A DNA stretch of 64,000 nt from the NCBI GenBank assembly GCA_003344405.1, contig NOWV01000149.1, positions 62,001-126,000 of the forward strand, in the 5' to 3' direction. The stretch comes from Trichoplax sp. H2 (lineage: Eukaryota > Placozoa > Uniplacotomia > Trichoplacea). Below, piece by piece: positions 51,786 to 63,446 of the stretch; position 1 is the first letter of the stretch, and the number at the start of each line of letters is the position of its first letter. The notes under the pieces are model-generated. The model worked only from the letters and a program-made list of their open reading frames with translations. It was not told the origin of the DNA and made no database searches. The position numbers were made by a program, and so were the translations under genes.

Positions 51786-51991
51786 CAGAAGCCACTAGCA
51801 ACTTTGCTTGGCAGCTTTTTACACTTTGTTGTTGTCCTGTTTATGGCTGGAATAGATCAATTTTAAATTGGATAAATTCATCATTACGATTCATTTGCAA
51901 CATTGAAACTTACTGTGAAGACTTTCATTCAGTTGAATCCACTTTTGTGTATCATTATAGGCTATCTAGTAGCAGGTTAAAGAATCCCCTT

Positions 51992-52018
51992 AACTGTAAT
52001 TACAAAGTAATTACAGTT
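51992..52018. promoter_or_regulatory. Perfect 12-bp inverted repeat upstream of the glycosylase gene
   Basis: AACTGTAATTAC - AAA - GTAATTACAGTT, about 100 bases before the ATG at 52119. It contains TAATTA-type homeodomain-like cores in both arms. Could be a dimer binding site or a hairpin; function is unknown. Confidence 0.4.
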
Positions 52019-52118
52019 GGAAAGAGCTGCAGATATCAGGTAGCGTGTCTTTGCAACACCGTGACAAGTTGACTAGGCTGCTTCTCGTTTTTCACTCTTG
52101 AAGAAATTATTGCTTACA

Positions 52119-52700
52119 ATGGCGGAACCAAGTCGATGTGCATGGTCTAGTCATGGCAATGCACTATGCAATGACTATCATGATACCGAGTGGGGTGTAC
52201 CTGTACATGATGATGCTAAATTATTTGAAATGCTCATCTTAGAAGGTGCTCAAGCTGGCCTCAATTGGAATACGATCTTGAGAAAACGTGATGGATACCG
52301 TCGTGCTTTTCACAAATTTAATGTTAAAAAAGTAGCTGCCATGAAGGATAAGCAGTTAGAATCGCTATTACACAATCCAGATATTATTCGTAATCGATTA
52401 AAAGTCTATTCTGTACGTAAAAACGCAAAGGCGTTTATAGCTATCCAAAATGAGTTTGGTTCTTTTGACAGTTATGTCTGGCAATTTGTTGACGGCAAGC
52501 CTATTATAGGAAATCGAAAAAAAATCCAAGATTTGCAGTCAAAGTCCGATATCAGTGATGCTATTTCCAAAGATTTGAAAAAGCGTGGCATGAGCTTTGT
52601 TGGTTCAACCATCATGTATGCTTTTATGCAAGCTGTAGGGCTAGTGAACGATCACACTACCAATTGCTTTCGATATCGTCAATTAGTGAATAAAAAATAA
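52119..52700 (+). CDS. tag: DNA-3-methyladenine glycosylase I (Tag family)
   Basis: Intronless, 193 residues (E. coli Tag is 187). The enzyme cuts 3-methyladenine from alkylated DNA, starting base excision repair. The family is matched end to end: CNDYHDTEWGVPVHDDAKLF, LEGAQAGLNWNTILRKR, AFHKFNVKKVAAM, RNRLKVYSVRKNAKAF, DLKKRGMSFVGSTI, QAVGLVNDHTTNC. The four zinc-snap ligands are all present (C7, H21, H179, C183), as are the residues equivalent to the base-binding glutamate and tryptophan (E42, W50). So it should be active. ATG at 52119 is chosen because the family starts there; the codons before it are not conserved. AATAAA overlaps the stop (52697-52702). Tag enzymes are essentially bacterial, so transfer into this animal lineage is a good explanation. 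Confidence 0.95.
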   Translation: MAEPSRCAWSSHGNALCNDYHDTEWGVPVHDDAKLFEMLILEGAQAGLNWNTILRKRDGYRRAFHKFNVKKVAAMKDKQLESLLHNPDIIRNRLKVYSVRKNAKAFIAIQNEFGSFDSYVWQFVDGKPIIGNRKKIQDLQSKSDISDAISKDLKKRGMSFVGSTIMYAFMQAVGLVNDHTTNCFRYRQLVNKK

Positions 52701-55001
52701 ATCAATCCTCATGCTGCATTTGGAAATGGAAGACATAACTATAGTTGCCTTACTCTTAATTGGTTATAGTAAGGCAGATTTACTTATGAAATTGATCCAG
52801 ATGTACGTAGCACAACACATATCCGCCTACACAGTAAGTTGACTTTAGGCATGCAATCAATCAATCAAGCTTCTTACCTAGATGATGGTATTTATCTACT
52901 TGTTATCAATGATGGAAAATTACCACAATGTTAAATTGGCAGATGCAAATGACTTAGCAGCCTGTTTCTGCTGAAACTTGAATCGTTCCTGCTGTTCAGA
53001 ATAATGTATACGAGTAAGTAGCTATTCTTCGCTCAATTAAGGAGCAGTTCACGCGAGCAATTGCAGTGCTTTATCTTTGACACTGTTTAGCCTCTACTAG
53101 ATAACTTGCATTTTGATGATAAGACAAAATGTTTTGAACGAATGGTTTATAAGTGCTAACATACTGTATGGGTACTTTTGCTTGATATTTACTGTAAATC
53201 ACTGATACATCAAGGTCTCCAGACGATTTCTTCATAAATTAGTATTTACTGATTTGTTCTAATAACGTCTTGCCGTAGATATCCGTATCTTTAGCAATAT
53301 CTTAATCTTTTGGTTTTACGTTTGTGAAGCTATTTCCTGAGATGATAGTTCTTTGCCACTAATTATCGAGTATCTACTGCATGTGCAATAGAAAGGTGTT
53401 TTAAGAATTGTCTTCTCTTTTGAAACTTGTGGAGAATGGATGTTATATTACAATTTGAGTCAATCATGATCTTAACTTTATTCTTCAATTTAAGGTATTG
53501 TTTATTTCGCTATTTGTTATTGCAATAGTAACTGTAGAATAGACAATATTAACACCATGAAAACTCCAATACAGTAATGTGCTATTTATAAGTAATATTG
53601 ATAGGTAATATTTATCAATCAATCGCTTTGTGAAAAGTAACTTTGTAAACTTCATTACATTTACTATATTTATTGCTTATATACTCCCTGTATCCTATTT
53701 CCAGTATTTCGTGAAGGATATTTTTGATAATTGATTTAATTTTAGCAATGTGAAAGGCAAAAGATAATCAATTACTGTTATTACCAATTTTGATCTTTCT
53801 CAGTTAGATTATTAAATTAATTAAATTGTGCATAACGTTAGTACATTGCTCTTGATGCGGTCGTCAACAATTCTCCGCAATCTTGGAAAGGCATCTTTAA
53901 TAGGAGGTATATGTTAGAGTAACAGTATGTCGATTGTAACGTTATAAAGTCCAATGTTTAAGTTTGAGATAATATAATATCATATAGTACTGTAAAATAC
54001 GTTTTTGCCATTGAGAAAACCAGCTGATGTCCGATATATTGGAAATATTTATTTTATATATAAGTATATGGTACTTACTAGTAGAAATACAACAACAAAC
54101 AGTCCTTCCTGTACTAATTACATTAAAAGCAGAGCTGTCGTGACAACAGCTAATTACTGTAGTTGTATGTTTTGCATTTTTATGGGAATGGTATGAAGTT
54201 AAGACCTGCATACGTTAAAACAGTCAATTTCACTTAATAAATAAACTTAGATTGTGGCTGGTGAGTGATGAAATGGCATACTTATACCATTCGAACTACG
54301 TGTAATTCAAGCTTACTTAGATTTGGTCTCTAAGTATTAAGTGTGGAATTCTTTCATTGTAGTTGTGCGACGTTTTCCCAAGGTGATATAATTAACCACT
54401 AATGCAGTATCACTTCTAAGAGTGATTGCCTTCGATGTGGTATGAGATATCTTTTCAATGTTAGTAGAACTTGTCCATCGACTTGATAATTTCTCATTAT
54501 TAAACTGTAATAGTTTGTGGCCCATAGCTGATGATGTGATGGAGAAGTACGGTATTTGATCTTATAACGATTACTGAAAGCCAGGACTAGCAACTTATAA
54601 GCTGTGTTTAAAATGTGTTAGCAGTTATTACTATTTAATGCTGTTGCTGTGTCTGAGTAGTTCTAAGACAGTAAGATCGCGAACTACAAACCTAAAGTAG
54701 TAGCAGTGAGGCTGCTACTTAACTTTCTAAATTTCAGAGGCGATAACGAAACATAGGAAATAGAACATCAAAATGACAAGTTGGAAATAAATATAGCTTA
54801 GTTTTGATACGAAGTGATTCTTGAAGGATAAAGATTCCTAATTTTTGCAAGTAGTTGAAAATGTTTAAAATTTAAAACGTTTAACGTTCTGGCGATGCGA
54901 GCTTCGAGATGTAGCAAACATTCTTCATGCCGACAGTAATTAGTAATAGAATATATAAGATAATACCCAACAAATGGTTATCCTAAGTCACTACAGTCCA
55001 A
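52701..55001. other. Intergenic region
   Basis: A 7-bp stem-loop (GCCTTAC...GTAAGGC, about 52748-52777) follows the glycosylase stop. A minus-strand frame at 54337-54560 is protein-like (see findings). No gene recognised. Confidence 0.45.
54337..54560 (-). other. Unrecognised protein-like frame
   Basis: A minus-strand frame of about 74 codons ending TAA at 54337, with text such as YFSITSSAMGHKLLQFNNEK and AITLRSDTALVVNYITLGKR. It has an ATG at 54525. No domain recognised; no neighbouring exon found. Confidence 0.25.
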
Positions 55002-57740
55002 TTATGAAAGAATTTCGGCAACTTGGTCAACAGTGTTGATTGAATGTATTTTATTGTTAGGAGATTGGTGTTCCTTCTGAGTTTCATTGCAGCCAATATT
55101 AGTGGTGGGTTCCTGTGTATTCGTAGATTTTTCTCGAATACCTCCTTTAGCAAAAGTAAAATGAGAAATATTTTTAGTGGCTTGTGCCCTTGTATTTAAA
55201 TGGGGTCGAAAAAATATAATATACAACTTGGGAAGAAATAAGAAAATCATAGGAGCTGCCCCTAATAAGAGGGTATTTGTTATGCTTAACGCAATAGTAG
55301 CGACGCCTGAGGTAAAGGAATCAACCATAAACGTGGCAATCGCAATTATACTAACAGCAAGTGTAGACATGAAAATATATTTTGACTCATTAAAATTTTC
55401 AGGAAGAGAGCGCGTTTTATAAGCTAGATATAAACAAGTTGAGACAATGACTATGCTCCAACAGACTAAGTTAATATGTCCATAAAAATATTGAATATTA
55501 CAATCAATGACAGTTTGATTCCCATCTCGATATTTTAATAGAGGAAAGGGTAGGATGATTATAAAGGCAGTCAAGATTCCATTAGAAAGGAATAGAAAAA
55601 CCAAGATGAAAGCTACTTGGCAGTAAGTCTTGGTATATTGCTTCCTTCTACTGCTCATGTTTGTTACGTTCTGAAATATATTCTTGACTTGATTTGTTTT
55701 ACATAATATAGTGGTGTATATTCCGATGCAACTCGTAGTAACAAGATAATTCTTGACAGCACATACTTCAGGAGTGGCAGGCAATAAATGGAGGACAGAT
55801 ACTAGTACCAGTAAAGCAAGGAAGGCTAATAGTAGATTTATTAATATGAAATTGGAGCCCTTAACTATAGGTGTCTGTCTTTTTGCGATCATAATGGTCC
55901 AAATAAATATTAATAATAGCAAGTATAAACCTATTGCAACATAACATATTATTGAAATTGGACTAGTATATGATAGCTTTAAAATTGATAAATCAGCGCA
56001 ATATGTTCTATTTATGTCTGGATTAGTTAGAATTGGGCATTTAGTACAAGTAGATTGATTTGTTGTATTAGAAATAGTCCTATTTTGACATAAACGACAT
56101 GACCAGCAGCATGATCGATGTTGCAACTTTATTCGTCTATCTTGATACATATAATATCCTGGAAGACAGTCTTGCGAGCATCGTGACAGGGGTTTATTAT
56201 TCCCAAATAGATGATGATTCCACACAATACTTTCTTCATTAAGAATTAGACCTTCGTTTTGATTCCAATAACCAATATCAACGGGTTCAAATCTTGACGT
56301 ATTTGAATTCATCGATGATTGCAAATTAACAATATTAAAGGATATCTGACTGTTGCCATTAGGTGCAAACCGAAAAGAACGACTTGAGATACCATCAAAA
56401 CGAATCTTACTTAAAATATTATTAAATTGCTGATTATTAAACGATTTTTCAGATATTGATGGGCAATAAGTTTCGTTACAGCCTAGATATTTATGTAGAG
56501 CATGAGCTAATGCTAATGTAGCATCCATAACGAAAGCTGAAATTGGACTTATTTTATAAAATGCTTGAAAATATCGAATTCTAGTCTTATTAAATGTACA
56601 ACTCGGTATTTTAGCATCTATGCTAATTATTTCTTGTAAGGCTTGTCTAAACCAGATGTTATCTAAATTATTACATAAATTAAGGCGATCCAGATAGAGA
56701 TTAAACGCTTGCATAGTAACAGAATTGAAGGAAATGCCGATTACCCCATTAAGGATACTTGATCTAATAGAATAGATTGACGGAGATATCAACCAGTGAT
56801 AGGAACCGATCCAAGTTTTACCTGTTAGCTGATGGATATCAGCTTGTTGAAAGAATCGATAGATGATTAATTCATTACCTAGTAGAACAACTACTTCTGA
56901 TTTAGTTTGATTCTTTAATTTTAAAATAATTTTAGTAATGGAAGACAAAGTATAGTTCTGATCAATCATCAATATCTCATCATAACATATGCCGTGATTT
57001 TGGGGTAGTCGGTTAATATCTTGAATAATATTTTCACTTATGGTATTTCCAGCAATGACAATTGATATCCAATTCCAGTTAAAATAAGTTATAATCTCTT
57101 TAATGGCATACCAATATAGATCATCCGGTACAGAAGTAGAATAAAAGTAAGGAAATTGTTGCTGATCGGTTAAAGACTGATTGAAAAAATAGCTAACTTG
57201 AGTAAAGTGATTTTTGCTTGTATACGATGCCGTTTTAACGGTTATATTGTATAATTTGGCACCAATAACACCAAATATAGGGGAAGAATTAGCCGAAATA
57301 TTGTAAATTGGTTCTGGTAGACTAGATGGAGCGTTATTCGTATTATTGATTTTTGTATGGCTTTGCCCTGTATTCGAAAGTTTTTGATTGGATAAAACAC
57401 TGCTGAGTAATTCCATAGTTTGGTTGATAGATGAAGAAGAATCTAGAAGTGTCCAACCAACTTGAATATTGGGTAGCAAAGCTGGGTTATGATTGATTAA
57501 TTCCTCAATAGTATAAATCATAGCTTGAGTAAGTTGGATATTTTCCGGGTTAAAATACCGAGATAAATTGGACGATTGGTTCTTGTAATCTACTGTGTTA
57601 GGAAAAATACCCACTAACTGCACTTGACCTGGTTTAAAAGTACTGGATTGTGAATTACATAGTTGGAAGTAGCTATGAAAAACAAAATTGGAAAACCACA
57701 ATAGAAATAAGGAGCAAAACGATTTAATATGGTTCTTCAT
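55002..57740 (-). CDS. Class C G protein-coupled receptor, mGluR/CaSR-type architecture
   Basis: Intronless, 912 residues. Order: signal peptide (about 1-31), Venus-flytrap ligand-binding domain (about 40-510) with many N-glycosylation sites, a nine-cysteine linker (NCD3G; C521, C525, C544, C545, C548, C551, C565, C568, C581), seven transmembrane segments (about 594-845) and a polar tail. The linker starts CSQDCLPGY, and LPENFNESKYI between TM5 and TM6-7 is the class C signature (PxxFNExK). The nine-cysteine linker separates it from GABA-B receptors, which lack it. In mGluRs the amino-acid ligand is held by a GGSSS-type loop and an SATS-type strand; here these places read GAKLYNI and SYFFNQ, so the ligand is probably not glutamate (inference). 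A broken paralogue lies just upstream. Confidence 0.95.
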   Translation of the reverse strand: MKNHIKSFCSLFLLWFSNFVFHSYFQLCNSQSSTFKPGQVQLVGIFPNTVDYKNQSSNLSRYFNPENIQLTQAMIYTIEELINHNPALLPNIQVGWTLLDSSSSINQTMELLSSVLSNQKLSNTGQSHTKINNTNNAPSSLPEPIYNISANSSPIFGVIGAKLYNITVKTASYTSKNHFTQVSYFFNQSLTDQQQFPYFYSTSVPDDLYWYAIKEIITYFNWNWISIVIAGNTISENIIQDINRLPQNHGICYDEILMIDQNYTLSSITKIILKLKNQTKSEVVVLLGNELIIYRFFQQADIHQLTGKTWIGSYHWLISPSIYSIRSSILNGVIGISFNSVTMQAFNLYLDRLNLCNNLDNIWFRQALQEIISIDAKIPSCTFNKTRIRYFQAFYKISPISAFVMDATLALAHALHKYLGCNETYCPSISEKSFNNQQFNNILSKIRFDGISSRSFRFAPNGNSQISFNIVNLQSSMNSNTSRFEPVDIGYWNQNEGLILNEESIVWNHHLFGNNKPLSRCSQDCLPGYYMYQDRRIKLQHRSCCWSCRLCQNRTISNTTNQSTCTKCPILTNPDINRTYCADLSILKLSYTSPISIICYVAIGLYLLLLIFIWTIMIAKRQTPIVKGSNFILINLLLAFLALLVLVSVLHLLPATPEVCAVKNYLVTTSCIGIYTTILCKTNQVKNIFQNVTNMSSRRKQYTKTYCQVAFILVFLFLSNGILTAFIIILPFPLLKYRDGNQTVIDCNIQYFYGHINLVCWSIVIVSTCLYLAYKTRSLPENFNESKYIFMSTLAVSIIAIATFMVDSFTSGVATIALSITNTLLLGAAPMIFLFLPKLYIIFFRPHLNTRAQATKNISHFTFAKGGIREKSTNTQEPTTNIGCNETQKEHQSPNNKIHSINTVDQVAEILS

Positions 57741-60700
57741 TTTATCGATAATTGGTCAAATAACTGAATGGAAAATTGACTCGATAATTAATCATTGCTC
57801 CTCATGTATTTACATTTACTGAGGCACTAATACTTCTAGATCAACTACTGGACTCGTTTAATGGTTTATATAGAATTCATTCAAGGCCATTTATATTGCT
57901 TAAGCTATAGAACATATTATTCATACCCAGATTCCTTTATTTATATAACTGTTAAGATTAATTAGCTAACTGCTTTCATTGTTTCAAAAAAATAATAACA
58001 TTACCGTTTACGTAAGCGAAATTTTCTTATTCACGTGATGCAATAAAATCTATCATTATTCGAATAGAAAATTGTTTCCTGCTTAAATTTCTTTGTTTTG
58101 GTGATCATAAATTTGTTTTTAATTGAATTGCATAATGTGTTAGAGCTATTTATAAGTTTGAGAAATTGTAAATATTTAACGCTAGAGACCGGATTCGATA
58201 ATAAAAAATAGTTGGCCATCCTATGCTGGATTTAATTAATACGCTTGACTATCCTGGAAGTTTGAAACATAATTTAATGAGTTATAAATCTACAAGTCAA
58301 TTGAATTGCAGTTGCTTCATCTGCCTTTTCCTTAAATTTGGCTATCAACAGTAGAAAGTCATTTAAGCCGATCTGTTTATTGTATAAAGGGCTAAACATT
58401 GGCCAGATGTATACAATACTAATGGAATAGACTAAATATAACTAACTAAATGAACGTAATTTATTTCTGACTGCATTTGTTAACAAATAAATTGCATTGA
58501 TTTCAGATAAACATCTAATAACTGTGACAGATGATAAAATGGCAATTTATTAAAATTTATTCTTTTAACAATCGAATCAATGTTAATAGGAAAATAAGTA
58601 AGTAATTCACATTATGGGGATACAGCTAACTTATTTCATGAAATAAAATCACAAAATCACTTGGGAGTCAAAGTATTGCATTACTCTGGCTAAATTTTAT
58701 TTTTCAGGACAGTTAAAAATAAATTAACACTAAATCATTCAACAGAACGGTAATAATACGTATAAACTATTTAAATAGAATTAATTATTAATTACCGAAC
58801 ATATTAGACTTATGAAGAACATGGATTGTATAGATAGTAATAACGGCGAACGGATCGATAAAAGTATGATGTTCGTAATATTAATGATCTGTGATAAATT
58901 GCTAGGGTAAAATGATTCAATATTTTTAGTAATGTCTTTCAAATATTCATTTAACAATCTGTTATCTACTCATTGTGGTAGCAGTTCAATTAAAGACTAG
59001 ATAGCATTTTCCTTCGGTAATAATCGAAATATAAGACAACTATGGTGCTTTACTAAGTGTGTAGTAGATTTTTATTGAGCTCATAGATATAACATTAAAC
59101 ATTGTATAAATGGAATATAAAATAAACTAAACTGATTTTGAGCTTCTATCCTTTGTTGAATGTAATAATCACCAGTGACTTTTAGTGAGAAGAATCTTCA
59201 ATTCTATAGAGGATTTCCTGCAGGAAGTCAGTCCACAAAACAAAATAATAGTAGCATGTTCGTCATGCTAATGCTGTTAGGTTAACTGATATAGTTCTTA
59301 ACGAAGATTGCATTAGCATTAGTTTTTACACATTAGCAAACATAGACTTTAACTTGTATTTGTAATGCGATTCTTTCTTGATCAATTATTTCTTATATTT
59401 TCTGACTGAAACATTAATTAAGCAGCGTCAGTAAAAATGATAAATTAAATGAATAATACCAAGTGGAAGCTGTTAAAAAGGATGGTTGTTAAGGCTTTTC
59501 ATTCATTTGTAGCAGCATGAGTTAAGAGACAATTTCAAAAGTTTCTGAGTTTGTGTTTTTCTCTTTTCTAATGTTAAAATGAAATAACTTAGTCTATCTG
59601 TATTTCCTTGAGCACGGTGTGGGGTTGGTAGATCAAGAATGTTCAAACGTTTTGAAAACTAAGAATCGTTGCACAAAATCTCGTTTATAAATATTCAGCA
59701 TAATCGACAAGCTGAGGACCTCTAACGAGAATGTGCTATTTTATTGTACTAAATTACTCGCATATATACTTTTCCTCGTTAACAATCTTACATACTACAC
59801 ACTGCAGTATTGGCATCTCAAATACAAGATAAATTACACCTTTCATGTGAAGCTCTAGTGTGAGCACTGTAGCACTCTTCTTCAAAAGGATACAATTACT
59901 AAGCTAGCTATATTCAATACTTAACCCTCTAAAAGAATATCTATCATACGCTGAACATAATAACTTCGGTAAACATTAATAAATATATCATCAACTTAGA
60001 ATACAATATTACACTGTCTTACTCATGGATATCAACAAAAACTGAAGAAAGATTGCTTATGTCAAAATTTCTAGAAAATCCGTCTAATATAATGACTTCC
60101 CTAGTTTAATTATTAATATTAAAATATTACTACATGAAAAGTTAAGAATCGACTCAGTTAATCATTAGTTGGTACATATGGTCTGTATATTATCTAAAAG
60201 TTTACCCTATTCGATTTTTCTGAGCTTCCTTTGCTAAGTATTTTATAAACTATTTGAAAGCTATGTCGCTAAAATTTATGTAACATTATTTTCACAAATA
60301 TTCGCCATAATAGGAAAACTTAAGGTTATAAATATTTCGACATCAATATGCACAGGCCAAATTTAAATATACAAAATGGTTTACTACAGTACGTTAAAAA
60401 ATCTGAACCACATCACAATATGGTAATTTCCTAATTTCTTCATTCTATATTGCAGTATAGAGTATATAATGATACTTGCAAGTTAAAAGAGAACTATTTG
60501 ATCACATTTATTTAGAATTTTAATAGTAGACCGTAAAGGATGAATATGACTTCAGCTGTACCTGCGAAAGAATTTTCTTTATTTATCTTTACAAATGTAT
60601 CTATTCTCACATTAGTAAACTTATTCAGCGACGGATAAAATGCTAATTGATTCTGTAACAGCATCCGTCGTTTCAGATTTAAACAAAAATTTATTTTTAG

Positions 60701-60829
60701 ATGATAAATTGTCTAATCGATCACTATAGGTTCTTTATTAAAGATCGCGCTTCGTAAATTATCGCAAATGAAATTAGTAATTTCAACTGTGGATGCAAGT
60801 GTTGTGCTAGCTCATGTTTCTTGGATTAT
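57741..60829. other. Intergenic region between the class C receptor and its broken paralogue
   Basis: AT-rich, no gene. The part at 58680-58800 is homologous to 63750-64000, marking it as the duplicated upstream flank. Confidence 0.6.
58680..58800. repeat. Duplicated flank, copy 1
   Basis: Shares GCATTACTCTGGCTAAAT, AAAATAAATTAACACTAAAT plus CATT, and AATTATTAATTACCG with the sequence at about 63746-64000. It lies 5' of the intact class C receptor as the other copy lies 5' of the pseudogene. Confidence 0.8.
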
Positions 60830-63446
60830 TTAGGCTCTAGTTTGCCCTTTTAAAGATTTAAAGGAAAAATCAATGATACTTGCCGTAGCTTCTTGCTTTG
60901 AATTTAATTCAGGACGGAAAGAAATAATACGCAATTTTCGTGACAGGCAGAAAAATAATGCAACTCCTCCACTGTATAATGTACTAAGAGCATGTAAGCT
61001 AGTAGCTAGGCATTCATCTAGCAATAACTCAAAGAAGAGGTCGATTATACTAATGACTATTATTAAAATAGTCGTTAAATAGATATGGTTTGATTCACTA
61101 AAATTATCTGGGAGATGACGACTTTCATAATTAAAAAAAATTAACAGATGCAATATGGTAATCTATACCATTTCATTTAAGTAAATAAAATAGATTAGAA
61201 CATACAAATTCCATTTGATTATCAGCTTTGGGTTACCAATATAATTCTGATGGTGTCCTTAAGCTTATTATAACTGAAATGCTATTAGCGATCAATAAAA
61301 CAAGAACTATCATGAGAATTTGATTATGATTTTTAGTCAATTTATTTCTTAACGCACTTTGATTAAACTTGTACAAAACTATTACATATATTTGATAAAT
61401 TTTACATAAGTTCGTCGTATCCCTACCTACATATGCTGTCGTTGCCAAATATAATCTTGCTTGACAGACAAGAACGGATGATTCTAATATAAAGACAGTT
61501 GATGCAGGAATACATAATGCAATAAAAATCCAAAAATATTAAGAAGCAAGTAATTAGATACTTTACGACAGGTGTATTTCGTTTAGTGATTATAGTTATC
61601 CAAATTGCGACCACAATTATAAAATATATAAACTCAATTAAAGTAACTAAAATCGAAATAGGGTCATTAAACTGTTTCTTTGCTAGTGGCAGATTGAAAC
61701 ATTTAGTCTCGTTATTGTTCGGATCAGCATCTAACAAACATAGAATACAATTATGTCCATTACAACTCTTAGGTATATCTGCATGATATGATTCACAAAT
61801 TCGATAAAATCGACAACATGATTAATATCGATAATACAATGATTCCTTTGATTGTAAATACTGACCAGGAAGGCAGGTATTTAAACATTGTGCTTCTGGT
61901 ATCTGACCCCATGATTGGTTAGCGTTCCAAATTATACTAGCTATATTAATCAATAAACCACGTCTTTGATTCTAATAGCAAATTATAACAGGTTTTGTAG
62001 CTTTATCTAATGTTTCTGTCTCTCTTTTTAAGTTAACAATATCAATTGAGGGTATGCTGGGTGTATTTTCGCAAATAGAAAAGAATGACTAGAGATTCCT
62101 TTAAATTGGATAGATTGTAATATGCCATTGAATTAATGATGATTTAATGTTAGATTTTCAAGTCTTGAACAATATATTGCATTACAGTTTGATATACGAC
62201 CTAATGAATGTACTAATGCTAAAACAGCATCCATGAAAAATATTGAGTGAGCATCAATCTTGTAAAACTGATGGGAATATTGAGTTTTCCAACTGATGTC
62301 AAGTCCGTAATTTGCAATAAAGCTGACATTATTAAAAACCAATTTTTATGAATATTTGACGCCATGCTTTTGTAAACCAAATATTTTGAATGTAATTCCA
62401 TAAATCGAGTTCAATTAAAAAGGTTTTGTATTTGTGAATTTCATTTGAATTAAATGCAACAGCGAGAGCTCCTTCAAGTATATCAGCGCTTATAGAATAA
62501 ATTGACCGTGATATTAATCATTCTACCAAGCCAATCCATGTTTTCCATCTAAATTTTGACTTTCGGCTTGTTTCAATAACTAGTATAAATAATGTGTATT
62601 GCCAAGAAGTAAGACGATTGGTGATTGAGATTGATTTTGTAGTTTCACTATAATACATTTTATATCTGAATGTTTAGATTTATCTCGAATAAAGAATATT
62701 TGATTGGAGCATAAATGATTTTGTTGTAAAACTAACTTAGTTTCATGGATGTTATTTTTAGTAACTGTATCGCCAGCAACGGCGATTGTAATCCAATTCT
62801 ATTTGAAATAGTTTATAACTTCGGGCAAGACATACCTATCAAAGTAGTCGGGAATTGAGGTACGATAAAGATACAGATCACAATTGAACTTGGTACCACT
62901 AATATAATTATTGGATATTTACGGAATTTTTAATAAATTCGTACAATTTGCAATGGAAAGGGTAGTATTTAGTGACTATGCGCCAATAATCGAAATTATG
63001 GATGGATTAATGATTAGACTTTAAATGACGAAAATACTTGAATATGTCGATGTTTTATTATCAATATAGCATTGATGATTAAATAATATTGCGGATGATT
63101 GATAACGGTAAACTTGTAAAAATTGAGTAAAGAAGAATTTAAGGTGATGTTAAAAGATGAAGATGAATCAATTAATGTCCTTTCGATATTCATATCGAGC
63201 AGTAGATGTGTATTTTGATTACTAATAGATCGATGGCATAAATTGCTGCCTGTGCTAGTTGAATATCTTTCTAGATAAACTTGATGGAGTGATTAGAATT
63301 GCCAGATTGCTGCATAGAATTGAGCATGACATTAGGAAAATTATAGGAATCTGGAATTTTTCGGTGCTATTGTAAATTGGTTGTTCTGGAGCGCTCATCA
63401 TAAATCCAAACTTATCTCTTTGACAAAATATAGTCTGTAAATTCAT
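60830..63446 (-). pseudogene. Broken class C GPCR, paralogue of the gene at 55002-57740
   Basis: Homologous segments lie in the right order on the minus strand but in different frames with stops. 63446-63255: N-terminal region (APEQPIYNS, like LPEPIYNIS in the intact copy). 62342-62133: ligand-domain segment (FYKIDAHSIFFMDAVLALVH, like FYKISPISAFVMDATLALAH). 61737-61423: end of the cysteine linker and TM1 (KRNTPVVK, like KRQTPIVK). 61448-61233: TM3-TM5 area. 61153-60830: LPDNFSESNHIYLTTI through TM7 to FRPELNSKQEATASI, like FRPHLNTRAQATKNI. At least three frame changes and several stops separate them, so no full receptor can be made. Because homology is still easy to see, the loss is not ancient. 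Intermediate homology at about 62400-62850 (ligand domain) is also visible. Confidence 0.9.

Larger units (their letters stand above)
48345..52118. other. Intergenic region with dispersed repeats
   Basis: No recognised gene. Holds two copies of a dispersed repeat (50467-50690, 50873-51100), a higher-GC stretch with open frames at about 51165-51785, and a perfect inverted repeat at 51992-52018. Confidence 0.55.

Noticed and set aside
55177-55944. Plus-strand ORFs of 63-81 codons
   Set aside because: Antisense shadows of the class C receptor.
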